From an uncultured Pseudomonadota bacterium (GTDB lineage Bacteria > Bdellovibrionota_B > Oligoflexia > Oligoflexales > CAIYRB01), in assembly GCA_903928445.1 (NCBI GenBank), contig CAIYRB010000012.1, forward strand, positions 1 to 38,292: a stretch of 38,292 nt of DNA. The letters are read 5' to 3'. Numbering within the stretch: position 1 is the first letter of the stretch; each line of letters opens with the position of its first letter. The position numbers were made by a program, and so were the translations under genes. Positions 25,243-32,103 of the stretch are shown here, one piece after another. The notes below the pieces were generated by a model. The model searched no databases. It saw only the letters and a program-made list of their open reading frames with translations, and was not told where the DNA came from.

Positions 25243-27030
25243 TCACTGCGGCGCCGGAACCCGCTGCAGACGAAACGATACAACCTGATCATTGAACCCA
25301 AGCGGCATGTCCAAATAGGACGGCATGCCCGGCTGCACTGCCCACTGCATCCCAGTACCATCGACGCCCGAAAACAAGACCAATTGCCAGCCGTTTTTCA
25401 GCGTTTGGGTGATTGAACTCAGGATACTAGCAAAGTCAAAGCGGTCATCGCCAAGATTGTAAACCACGTTGGCCTGATAGCGCGCATCACGACTAAATAG
25501 GCTAGAAAAATCGAGAACAAGTCCGCGCCCGGTAGTTCTGCCATCCTCCCAGAGGGTCACACGGCCCGCATCGACGGCGTCCAAGACCACTGGAAATTCA
25601 TGTCGGCCGGGTGCACGGCATTGAGTAAAGGGCCACAGACTCTGCCGCGCACAAACATCCAGCGCCTCGGCGATCACCGCCTTGGCGAGGTTGCAAGAAT
25701 CTTCGAGCTGCGGAACACTCGCGCAGATCGTGTGAACTTGCTCCTCTAGCTTGATCCACTGTTGAATCTTGTCTAGATTGGGGCGGTAATCGACAAACAC
25801 ATCTTTGGGATTCTTGCTCTTTAGAGCGGACGGTACCGGGTAGACTTCCACTTGTTCGTCCACTGCGGCGAGTGGCAGCCCCGATTGGACCTCGCTAGCG
25901 AGGGTTCCTTTCGCCGCGCCGATACGACTGACGACCGAAGCATCGCTAAAGTTGACGCCGCTCATGTCGAGCTGATGGTCGGCGCAGATATGCGCTGATA
26001 CTCCTTCTGAGTAGCAGGTGGTCGACACCCGGTAATGACTCAGAATATCCTTCTGCTCAGAGGTGACGGTGACCGAAGGACTAAGACCGAATAATTCGCC
26101 AAATCCGAGCTTGAAGGCCTCTTGAACCATCGTCAAATCATATGGCGTTTGACCCACCTGTTCAGCCCGAATGATGAGTATCATCGAAGCTCCCGTACGG
26201 ATCGAACGGGTAAACTTGTCACCACACTGGCTACGAAACGAGGCCGGATCCGTCTGCAGATCCAGGGCACGCTCCGCTACTAGCGGCGGGATCGAATTAT
26301 AAACAAGGACTTGGTCTTTGATGTAGAGAAACGAAGCGACCGCAACGACCGAGGTCGACGTCAGGTCGGTTTGATGAAGAATATTCGACTTGATGGAAGG
26401 TGCCAGCGAGATGCCATTATAGACGGTCGAGGCTTCCACATTGACATCGACACTCAGCTTGCGCGCCAGATCCGCCTTGGAGAACACCATTTCCATATTG
26501 TCATAGGCTTGATTGATTGGATATTTGCGGAAGGCCAAAGTCGCCTGATCCAGACACGAATTGCGCCGCGATCCAGTCAGGACATCGTAGCCATCGCCTA
26601 CCCAAAACAGCGATCCATAGTCCTTGATCCCATAGTCAGGCGGCGGGATGATGGTCGGAGTTGGAGGTGTGGCTGGAGCTGCAGTCGCAGCGGGAGCCAC
26701 CAAGTTGGGTGTACCCGTACCGAGGCCGGGCACAGTCTGCGGTGCGCTGACATTCATCGCAGCAAGCACCTTGTTCTGGGCAAGGTCCGGCATCACACTT
26801 ACCGGAGTACCTGCGAGAGCTTCGACGGTGAGGGGAGCCACATGCGGCGGTTCAGTGGACTCAGGTGTTAGTAGAGGCGGCATAACCGGACTTTGCACCG
26901 TGCCTTGGCTTGGCAGGGTATCCTGAACGCTACCGCGCCCAGACTTAATGGGCCAGCGCCCACAAGAGGAGAGGGTGGCAAGCGCCAGGATCAAGGCGCA
27001 GGTCGATGTTTTGCTGTGGCCAAAGTCCAT
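25243..27030 (-). CDS. Lipoprotein with MACPF-like pore-forming and beta/gamma-crystallin-like domains
   Basis: 595 residues from the ATG at 27030, preceded by AAGGGG. The signal ends at lipobox LSSC (Cys23), so the protein should be lipidated and exported. After a Pro/Thr-rich linker (about 30-130) comes a domain with marks of the MACPF superfamily: VGDGYDVLTG (144-153), an amphipathic alternating segment (about 183-237) as in a membrane-inserting hairpin, and CGDKFTRSIRTGASMILII (269-287), which fits the Y-G-T-H-x6-G-G signature loosely. A second amphipathic hairpin region and AF helix follow. The last ~100 residues (489-592) read as two beta/gamma-crystallin repeats: RVTLWEDGRTTGRGL, DRFDFASILSSI, GWQLVLFSGVDGTGMQW, GFNDQVVSFRLQR. 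It may be a contact-dependent toxin, a self-binding lipoprotein or a surface attack protein. Motif-based, not proven. Confidence 0.62.
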   Translation of the reverse strand: MDFGHSKTSTCALILALATLSSCGRWPIKSGRGSVQDTLPSQGTVQSPVMPPLLTPESTEPPHVAPLTVEALAGTPVSVMPDLAQNKVLAAMNVSAPQTVPGLGTGTPNLVAPAATAAPATPPTPTIIPPPDYGIKDYGSLFWVGDGYDVLTGSRRNSCLDQATLAFRKYPINQAYDNMEMVFSKADLARKLSVDVNVEASTVYNGISLAPSIKSNILHQTDLTSTSVVAVASFLYIKDQVLVYNSIPPLVAERALDLQTDPASFRSQCGDKFTRSIRTGASMILIIRAEQVGQTPYDLTMVQEAFKLGFGELFGLSPSVTVTSEQKDILSHYRVSTTCYSEGVSAHICADHQLDMSGVNFSDASVVSRIGAAKGTLASEVQSGLPLAAVDEQVEVYPVPSALKSKNPKDVFVDYRPNLDKIQQWIKLEEQVHTICASVPQLEDSCNLAKAVIAEALDVCARQSLWPFTQCRAPGRHEFPVVLDAVDAGRVTLWEDGRTTGRGLVLDFSSLFSRDARYQANVVYNLGDDRFDFASILSSITQTLKNGWQLVLFSGVDGTGMQWAVQPGMPSYLDMPLGFNDQVVSFRLQRVPAPQ

Positions 27031-27063
27031 TGAATACCCCTTACTTTTAATCAATTGGGGCAT

Positions 27064-27261
27064 TCATACTAAACATTTTGTATGTAAACCATATATTTTT
27101 CTAAAAACTTGATGTTTGCTGCGGTCGCCAGGACCAACCCAATGAAACTATGAGAATAATACTTTGGCGACCCTACGGCCCATCTCCCCTCGACTTTCCC
27201 ACCACTTTGTCTCTAAAGTGAGGTCACAGCCGTCATCTCTAATGCCCGGAGCCCCTGAACC
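27064..27261. promoter_or_regulatory. Divergent control region between two lipoprotein genes
   Basis: This 198-base gap separates two divergent lipoprotein genes. The end near the minus gene is AT-rich (27066-27118), as promoters are. It holds a perfect inverted repeat, GGTCGCCA at 27123-27130 and TGGCGACC at 27165-27172 (34 bases apart), and a small hairpin CACTTT/AAAGTG at 27203-27220 in the plus-strand leader. A shared regulator binding the 8-base arms is possible. Confidence 0.35.
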
Positions 27262-28356
27262 ATGCTGCGCCCCCTGCTCACCCTGACCGCGCTCGCCATT
27301 CTGCTACAATCAAGCTGTGTCGCCGTGCGTACCGGCCAGGATGGCGAGCCGAGTGGGGCAAGTCGCAATAAATCGGCCAAACAAAGTCTGCTCGCCGGAT
27401 TTCAGCTGTTCAACGGCGCCGTCGAGCGGGCGCCCGAGACCGTGCTTGCTGATCTGGAGGAAGCGCGCTCCAGCGCCAGCGGCGATGAGCTCAAAGCCAT
27501 CGACACCCTACTACCGATCCTCGGCGATCAGGTCCATCACCAACCGGTCAGCCCTGCGGCAGAACGCCTCCTCGGTAAACTACTGCAACAGTACGGCAAG
27601 GAGCACCCGGAGGACTTTGAGGTACAGCTAACGGTGGCGAAGGGACTAGACCGCGTTGAGACCGATCTACAGACAGGATCCGGCAGCGGCAGTAGCGGCG
27701 ACGGCGACACCTCGACGCCCGCAGCGACGGTGACGCGTGCCTTGACCTTGTCCGGTACCTTCCCCAATCAATCATTAGCCCATGAGTATTTGGCCAAGGT
27801 ACTCGCCAGCGCTGGCGGCGATCAGCTCAGTGGGATGCGCAGCTATGTGCGCTGCCTGCAACTCGATCCAAACAGCGTCCCCTGCCGCAACGGACTCAAG
27901 CTGATGGCCGCTGAGTATACGCAGCCCATCTGCGTCGAATATGCCAAGAGCAAATTTAGCGTCCAGCGGGCCTACAGCCAAGCCAAACGACTCGGCGCGC
28001 GGGCAACGAGCGTCACGCTTATGGGCCAAAAATTATATTTAGACCCTCGTTTAGCGCTGACCGGCGGCGATATCCAAGAAATCAGCAAAGCTGCGACAAA
28101 GGGTGACGATAGTTGGTTGGTGACGCTGACGCCCGAAGGTGCCCAACGCTACTTCACGTTGACCACCGAGTTGGCGTCTAAGCAAGACTTCGCGCTGATT
28201 CGCATCAATGGTAAAGCGGTGAGCGCCCCGCGTGTCCTGAGCCCAGTTGATGGCGGCCAACTAAGCATCACACTTGGTGGCTTTGATCCCGCTAAGCTGT
28301 GTCAACAGAACCGACGTCGGAGCCTGCCTCCAGACTTGGCCGACGTGATTCGCTAA
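27262..28356 (+). CDS. Lipoprotein with TPR-like middle and SecD P1-head-like C-terminus
   Basis: 364 residues. The signal ends at LLQSSC (Cys19); the -3 residue is Gln rather than the usual Leu, so lipidation is likely but not certain. The middle (about 45-220) is helical with TPR-like spacing and a Gly/Ser linker near 138-150. Residues 255-342 read like the periplasmic P1 head of SecD/SecDF: LYLDPRLALTGGDIQE, VTLTPEGAQRYFTLTTELA and INGKAVSAPRVLSPV followed by G-Q-L-S-I-T-L-G-G. The membrane helices of SecD are absent, so this is a free-standing head domain on a lipoprotein. It might bind unfolded exported chains or act as a protein-protein module. Divergent from the MACPF-like lipoprotein. 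Confidence 0.68.
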   Translation: MLRPLLTLTALAILLQSSCVAVRTGQDGEPSGASRNKSAKQSLLAGFQLFNGAVERAPETVLADLEEARSSASGDELKAIDTLLPILGDQVHHQPVSPAAERLLGKLLQQYGKEHPEDFEVQLTVAKGLDRVETDLQTGSGSGSSGDGDTSTPAATVTRALTLSGTFPNQSLAHEYLAKVLASAGGDQLSGMRSYVRCLQLDPNSVPCRNGLKLMAAEYTQPICVEYAKSKFSVQRAYSQAKRLGARATSVTLMGQKLYLDPRLALTGGDIQEISKAATKGDDSWLVTLTPEGAQRYFTLTTELASKQDFALIRINGKAVSAPRVLSPVDGGQLSITLGGFDPAKLCQQNRRRSLPPDLADVIR

Positions 28357-28423
28357 TCACTGCCCCAAGCCCAACTCAATCAGGCTCGCGTGGCAAGAAA
28401 ATGCCTGCCTCTTGATGCCGTAG

Positions 28424-28585
28424 CCACGGCGATCATTTTCACCAGGGCACGCCCAGGGCATTCGCAAGAAATTTAAGCAACAATTTGGCTTTGACCGCAT
28501 GCGCGAGCAAGGTCTGCTTGAATTTCGGCGAAGTGATCTGAGCGTCCGTGAACGCAAATCTAGCAATAAAGTCCTTACGCTTTAG
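28424..28585 (+). pseudogene. Possible relic of a C-terminal coding fragment
   Basis: Between a TAG at 28421 and a TAG at 28583 lies a 53-codon frame whose peptide is rich in Lys/Arg/Gln/Phe (RKKFKQQFGFDRMREQGLLE, then FRRSDLSVRERKSSNK). It has no start except an internal ATG at 28499. Composition differs from the surrounding GC-rich genes and looks like the tail of a lost gene. I cannot name the family. It could also be chance. Confidence 0.2.
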
Positions 28586-28719
28586 GAAGGACATCGACGC
28601 TAATGCTTCGTCTTAGCCGGGCACTCTCAACCGACGGCATCTAGTGCGGGCGGACATAGGCTCAACCCACAGATTCTCTAATAGTCAGATATATCAGCCA
28701 GTTAAACCAGCTCAAGTCG

Positions 28720-28749
28720 TTCGCAAAAAGAGCCGATAAGAGCTATATT
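28720..28749 (+). promoter_or_regulatory. Candidate sigma-70 promoter of the first toxin-antitoxin pair
   Basis: TTCGCA (28720-28725) and TATATT (28744-28749) with an 18-base spacer resemble -35 and -10 boxes, 45 bases before the antitoxin start. Just downstream, GGGCCTAT and AGCCCTAT (28753-28772) form a direct repeat that also contains a GGGC/GCCC inverted pair, a possible site for autorepression by the antitoxin. Confidence 0.35.
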
Positions 28750-28794
28750 AATGGGCCTATAAACAGCCCTATTTAGCCAATGGAGTTGACCCTC

Positions 28795-29106
28795 ATGTTC
28801 AAGAAGACGCTCAACCTTTCGCAACTTAAACGTGAGATCAACGATCTGTTTGGCGACTTGACCGGCGACGACGCCTTACAAGTCGTTCATCGCGGCAAGC
28901 AGATCAAGGTTATTATCACTCAGGAGCATTACTTCAAGCTCCTCGGTCAACTTGCTCAACGCACAGTCGCTGAGCTTGGCGATTTGGTACCAGATGCGCC
29001 CAGCACAACTCGAAAGCAGGCTCTAAAGCAGAAGCTAGAAATGGCGAGTGATGGTGATAGGACGAAGATTAATACTATGGACCAGATTCGCATCCGAACG
29101 ACATGA
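28795..29106 (+). CDS. Phd/YefM-like antitoxin
   Basis: 103 residues from the ATG at 28795 with GGAG 9 bases upstream; an ATG at 28780 has no ribosome binding site. The N-terminal half follows the Phd/YefM pattern: LNLSQLKREINDLFG, then a strand pair VVHRGKQIKVIITQEHYFKLL, equivalent to the family's x-x-R-x-G-x-p-v-a-v-l-i-s-x-x-x-y. The C-terminal half is charged and helical, the part that usually neutralises the toxin. It overlaps the toxin gene by 56 bases. Such antitoxins also bind their own promoter. Confidence 0.68.
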   Translation: MFKKTLNLSQLKREINDLFGDLTGDDALQVVHRGKQIKVIITQEHYFKLLGQLAQRTVAELGDLVPDAPSTTRKQALKQKLEMASDGDRTKINTMDQIRIRTT

Positions 29107-29356
29107 CCAAGCGGCTTTTGATATCGCGCTGCAACACGGCGAACAAGCTGCTTTCACCTATCTTGAGGGCATCGCCCAAGCACTCAACATCATCGCGCGC
29201 CATCCAAGAATTGGTCGTAGAATCTTCCCACATCTCGCCAACCGGCACCGACATGTTACCAGTCGCGGTTGGGAAGTGTACTACGACGATGACCACTCTA
29301 ACCGGCGAATCATCGTCATCGATATACAACGCGCGCCTTCTACCTCTAGACGCTGA
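29051..29356 (+). CDS. RelE/ParE-superfamily toxin
   Basis: About 101 residues. The fold pattern is RelE/Par[11 protein letters not shown] at the N-terminus, helices around [22 protein letters not shown], then [17 protein letters not shown] and [13 protein letters not shown], matching the family's P-x-x-G-R, Y-x-I-x-Y and I-x-I-x-x-I-x-R positions. ParE members poison gyrase and RelE members cut mRNA on the ribosome; the type cannot be settled. The ATG at 29051 is inside the antitoxin gene in another frame. The last codons run antisense into the partial ychF copy, so the original C-terminus may have been replaced. Confidence 0.62.
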   Translation: MVIGRRLILWTRFASERHDQAAFDIALQHGEQAAFTYLEGIAQALNIIARHPRIGRRIFPHLANRHRHVTSRGWEVYYDDDHSNRRIIVIDIQRAPSTSRR

Positions 29357-29521
29357 ATCGACACGCCATCACGTCGCCATCTTGCACCACATACTCTTTA
29401 CCCTCTGACCGCAGCTTCCCAAGCTCTTTCAACTTTACGCGGGACCCAGCCTTTAACAAGTCAGCGATGGTAAACACCTCGGGCCGAATAAAGCCGCGCT
29501 CAAAGTCCGAATGGATCTTGC
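29346..29521 (-). pseudogene. Diverged 176-bp copy of the ychF 3' end
   Basis: This stretch aligns without gaps to the 3' end of ychF (30373-30548), with about 14 mismatches by eye. In the ychF frame it reads through to a TAG without interruption and encodes the end of the TGS domain ([20 protein letters not shown]), with changes Ala to Pro, Gln to Lys, Glu-Phe to Ala-Cys and Asn to Ser. Most differences are synonymous, so the copy diverged under selection before being stranded, or came from a relative's ychF. It joins a transposase remnant at about 29521. Confidence 0.88.
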
Positions 29522-29664
29522 TTCTCGTGCTTGATATAGCGACGGACCTGCATTGAGTCGGTCATGGCGCTGATCTTTCTCATCTGGCCGCCGCAAGCGT
29601 CGCATTTGGTGACGTCGATCTTGAGCGATCCCATGGCCTGGCTGTAGATGAATGCAGCCACCAT
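29500..29664 (-). pseudogene. Transposase C-terminal remnant, IS91-type
   Basis: A 54-codon frame beginning with an ATG that overlaps the toxin stop. The segment KIDVTKCDACGGQMRKISAM followed by [14 protein letters not shown] matches the C-terminal zinc-knuckle end of IS91-family (Y2) transposases, whose tails read K/A-I-D-V-x-x-C-x-x-C-G-G-x-M/L-x-x-I-A-x-x-T-D. The catalytic part is absent. After the His-Glu-Lys the frame continues a few residues into the ychF copy and stops. It is a dead fragment marking past transposition. Confidence 0.72.
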
Positions 29665-29993
29665 CAACGCGTCAAGCGCTCCCAAAGCAGATCAACGGCG
29701 TCCCGCCTGGAATCTATAATGGCCAAAATATAGACTGATCGATCGGACGCCCGATAAACGATCCGCCACGGCCTAACCAATAGTTCCAAATATAAGACAA
29801 TTCCTTGTTCCTGAAGTTCTGGCACCACTCTGCCCCGATTGGGCGAGGATGTAAGAGACCTGGCCGCATCCTCAAGCCTATCGCAAACCTCATGAGCTCT
29901 TTCGATCGAATCGCGCGCGGCAATGAAGTCTGCCAAGTGCATCAGGTCCGCTACCGCGGTATCTGTCCAAAGTATTTTGAATGGTGCGCTCAT
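29664..29993 (-). CDS. RelE/ParE-superfamily toxin (second pair)
   Basis: 109 residues. Clear RelE/ParE pattern: FKILWTDTAVADLMHLADFI at the start, DRLEDAARSLTSSPNRGRVVPEL (the P-x-x-G-R segment), then VRPWRIVYRASDRSVYILAI, equivalent to the family's Y-R-I-x-Y and I-x-I strands, and a C-terminal helix. The start ATG overlaps the antitoxin stop in an ATGA, so translation is coupled. Its target (gyrase or ribosome-bound mRNA) is not evident. Confidence 0.87.
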   Translation of the reverse strand: MSAPFKILWTDTAVADLMHLADFIAARDSIERAHEVCDRLEDAARSLTSSPNRGRVVPELQEQGIVLYLELLVRPWRIVYRASDRSVYILAIIDSRRDAVDLLWERLTR

Positions 29994-30265
29994 GATTTCG
30001 ATTTCAAGCGTTTGCGAAGGTTCTGAAAGACCTTTTCATGCTGCGTCAAATTGCCGTCGCGGACATCAACCTCGCCCAGGGACAAAATTTTAAACAACGC
30101 GATGGCTTGTTGCGTTTTCTCATAGGTCTCAGGATCTTGAATGACTGCTCGAGCTTCACCATTCTGTGTCACGATCACGGCAGTACTCGATGCATTAATC
30201 TCCTCCACGATCTCAGCGAAATGGCTCTTTACATGGCTGATCGAATGAACTTTTTTTTTCGTCAT
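29990..30265 (-). CDS. Phd/YefM-family antitoxin (second pair)
   Basis: 91 residues. The N-terminal domain has the Phd/YefM signature: ISHVKSHFAEIVEEINASS, then AVIVTQNGEARAVIQDPETY. The C-terminal half is a charged helix that would wrap the toxin. The ATG follows GGAGG by 7 bases and the stop overlaps the toxin start (ATGA). Codons 3-5 are nine consecutive A bases, a tract prone to slippage. It presumably represses its own promoter. Confidence 0.9.
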   Translation of the reverse strand: MTKKKVHSISHVKSHFAEIVEEINASSTAVIVTQNGEARAVIQDPETYEKTQQAIALFKILSLGEVDVRDGNLTQHEKVFQNLRKRLKSKS

Positions 30266-30295
30266 GGGCAGGCCTCCAACCTAGGTCCAAGTTTA

Positions 30296-30311
30296 GGTCT
30301 TAATTCAGACC
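30296..30311. promoter_or_regulatory. Candidate operator upstream of the second antitoxin
   Basis: GGTCT-TAATTC-AGACC is a perfect palindrome with a 6-base centre, about 31 bases upstream of the antitoxin start. CCTAGG occurs on both sides (30280-30285 and 30339-30344). Phd-type antitoxins bind such palindromes near their promoters. Confidence 0.35.
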
Positions 30312-30349
30312 GAAGGCAAGGACTAAGCAGACCATCAGCCTAGGTACTG

Positions 30350-30371
30350 GAACCAGGCATCTGCCTGGCTC
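30350..30371 (-). terminator. Hairpin immediately after ychF
   Basis: On the minus strand the sequence GAGCCAGGC-AGAT-GCCTGGTTC forms a 9-pair stem (one G-U) with a 4-base loop, beginning two bases after the ychF stop. There is no U-run, so it is either a weak terminator or a 3' stabilising stem. The partial ychF copy lacks it. Confidence 0.5.
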
Positions 30372-30372
30372 T

Positions 30373-31491
30373 CTACACGTTGAAGCGAAACTCCATCACG
30401 TCACCATCCTGCACCACATACTCCTTACCCTCCGACCGCAGCTGCCCAAGCTCCTTCAACTTCACGCGGGACCCAGCCTTTAACAAGTCAGCGATGGTAA
30501 ACACCTCGGCCCGAATAAAGCCGCGTTCAAAGTCCGAATGGATCTTGCCGGCCGCCGCCGGCGCCTTGTCGCCGCGGTGGATCGTCCAAGCCCGGACCTC
30601 TTTCTCACCGGCGGTGAAATAGGTCTGCAAACCAAGCGTCGCGTAGCCAGCGCGGATCAAAGAGTTGAGCCCAGGCTCGGTCATCCCGAGACCGGCAATC
30701 ATTTCCTGGCGATCGTCCACCGCCATCGTGCTGATCTCTTCTTCGAGTTTACCGCACAGCAGGATGACCTCGGCGCCCTCCTTTTTGGCGTGCTCACGTA
30801 CGGCTTTGGTATAGACATTGTCGCCCACACCCGTCGCCAGATCCTCGTCGACGTTGCAGACATAGATCGCCGGCTTGGCGCTGAGCAGATGCAGATCGCG
30901 CCAAGCGTCCTCCACCTCTTGCATGTCGCCAACGAAAGGCAGGTGATCAAAGGTGCGTCCCGGCCTTAAACCCTGCAGATGCGCGTCCAAGGCCTCGAGC
31001 ATGGCACAGATGGCGATGGCGTCCTTTTTGCCAGACTTGAGCATCTTGCGATAACGGTCCAAGCCTTTGGCCACCGTTCCGGTATCGGCGTAGATCAACT
31101 CGGCCTGAATCGTCTCGATATCGCGGATCGGATCCACCGAGCCCTCGACGTGGGTGATATCGGCGTCTTCAAAACAGCGCACGACGTTGACGATGGCATC
31201 GGTCGAACGAATATGACCAAGAAACTGGTTACCGAGTCCTTCGCCTTGCGAAGCGCCGCGCACCAGTCCGGCGATGTCGACAAACTCCATGCTTGCTGGA
31301 ATGCACTTTTGCGTCTTCACCACGGAAGAGATCTGCTCTAGTCGCGGATCCGGGACATCGACGCGGCCGACGTTCGGATCGATGGTGCAGAAGGGATAGT
31401 TGGCCGATGCCGCGCCAGCCGCGGTCAGAGCGTTGAAAATGGTCGATTTGCCGACATTTGGCAGGCCGACGATACCGCAGTTAAAACCCAT
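30373..31491 (-). CDS. ychF: Ribosome-associated ATPase YchF (OLA1 family)
   Basis: 372 residues, the usual length. YchF is an Obg-family P-loop protein that prefers ATP, binds ribosomes and affects stress responses. Visible are G1 GLPNVGKS (9-16), switch/G3 [20 protein letters not shown], the altered G4 VCNVDED (NxxE in place of NKxD, the basis of ATP preference), and a C-terminal TGS domain ending MEFRFNV. It starts 14 bases after the yajQ stop, so the two form an operon. Its 3' end is repeated nearby as a diverged fragment, with a toxin-antitoxin pair and a transposase remnant in between. Confidence 0.97.
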   Translation of the reverse strand: MGFNCGIVGLPNVGKSTIFNALTAAGAASANYPFCTIDPNVGRVDVPDPRLEQISSVVKTQKCIPASMEFVDIAGLVRGASQGEGLGNQFLGHIRSTDAIVNVVRCFEDADITHVEGSVDPIRDIETIQAELIYADTGTVAKGLDRYRKMLKSGKKDAIAICAMLEALDAHLQGLRPGRTFDHLPFVGDMQEVEDAWRDLHLLSAKPAIYVCNVDEDLATGVGDNVYTKAVREHAKKEGAEVILLCGKLEEEISTMAVDDRQEMIAGLGMTEPGLNSLIRAGYATLGLQTYFTAGEKEVRAWTIHRGDKAPAAAGKIHSDFERGFIRAEVFTIADLLKAGSRVKLKELGQLRSEGKEYVVQDGDVMEFRFNV

Positions 31492-31505
31492 GGGTGGTGA
31501 CTCTC

Positions 31506-31997
31506 TTAGCTTCGCATATTGGTAAATTGCACGGGGAACTTTAATTCAGCACTACGCAGCATGGCGATCGCCGCCTGCAGCTCGTCGATGCTCTTGGCCG
31601 TAACCCGGACTTCATCGTCTTGGATTTGCGCCTGGACCTTGAGCTTGGAGTCTTTGATAGCTTTCGTCACTTGTTTGGCCTCTTCTTTGTCGAGGCCAGC
31701 CTTCAGCTCCACGGTCTGACGCAGGATGCCGCCACTGCCGACCTCCTCCTTACCGTATTTCAGTGCGCGCAGGTCCAAACCGCGCTTGGCTAGCTTGGCT
31801 TCGAGCAGCTGGTGAATCGACCGCATCTTCAGCTCGTCGTCGGCGACGATCTTCACCGTTTTGGCGACCTTGTCGAGGCTTAGGTCGGATTTACCACCGC
31901 GAAAGTCAAAGCGCTGGGCGATCTCCTTGGCCGCTTGATTGACGGCATTGTCGACCTCCTGCATGTCGAGCTCACAGACGATATCAAATGATGGCAC
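31506..31997 (-). CDS. yajQ: YajQ-family nucleotide-binding protein
   Basis: 163 residues from a GTG at 31997 preceded by GGAGGGGAC; relatives begin MPSFDIV as does this one. The frame is open further upstream but that part overlaps the divergent gene and has no family match. Conserved stretches include NAVNQAAKEIAQRFDFRG, LKYGKEE and the final LKFPVQFTN. YajQ proteins are two ferredoxin-like domains that bind nucleotides; some act as cyclic-di-GMP receptors. Co-transcribed with ychF. Confidence 0.96.
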   Translation of the reverse strand: MPSFDIVCELDMQEVDNAVNQAAKEIAQRFDFRGGKSDLSLDKVAKTVKIVADDELKMRSIHQLLEAKLAKRGLDLRALKYGKEEVGSGGILRQTVELKAGLDKEEAKQVTKAIKDSKLKVQAQIQDDEVRVTAKSIDELQAAIAMLRSAELKFPVQFTNMRS

Positions 31998-32103
31998 GTC
32001 CCCTCCCCCATACGGTCCGCTCTGGCAAAACCGTCGCGTATTCGTTAAGGTGTCTGTATAATTCAAGAACGACCCGACGAGAAACCCAGAAAGCAGTCCA
32101 TCG

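Larger units (their letters stand above)
28357..28794. other. Gene-poor spacer with a coding relic and an AT-rich promoter zone
   Basis: 438 bases between the SecD-like lipoprotein and the first antitoxin. The first half contains a short frame with protein-like composition (see 28424-28585) and no start codon. The second half is AT-rich and carries a plausible promoter for the toxin-antitoxin pair. No RNA gene is evident. Confidence 0.4.
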
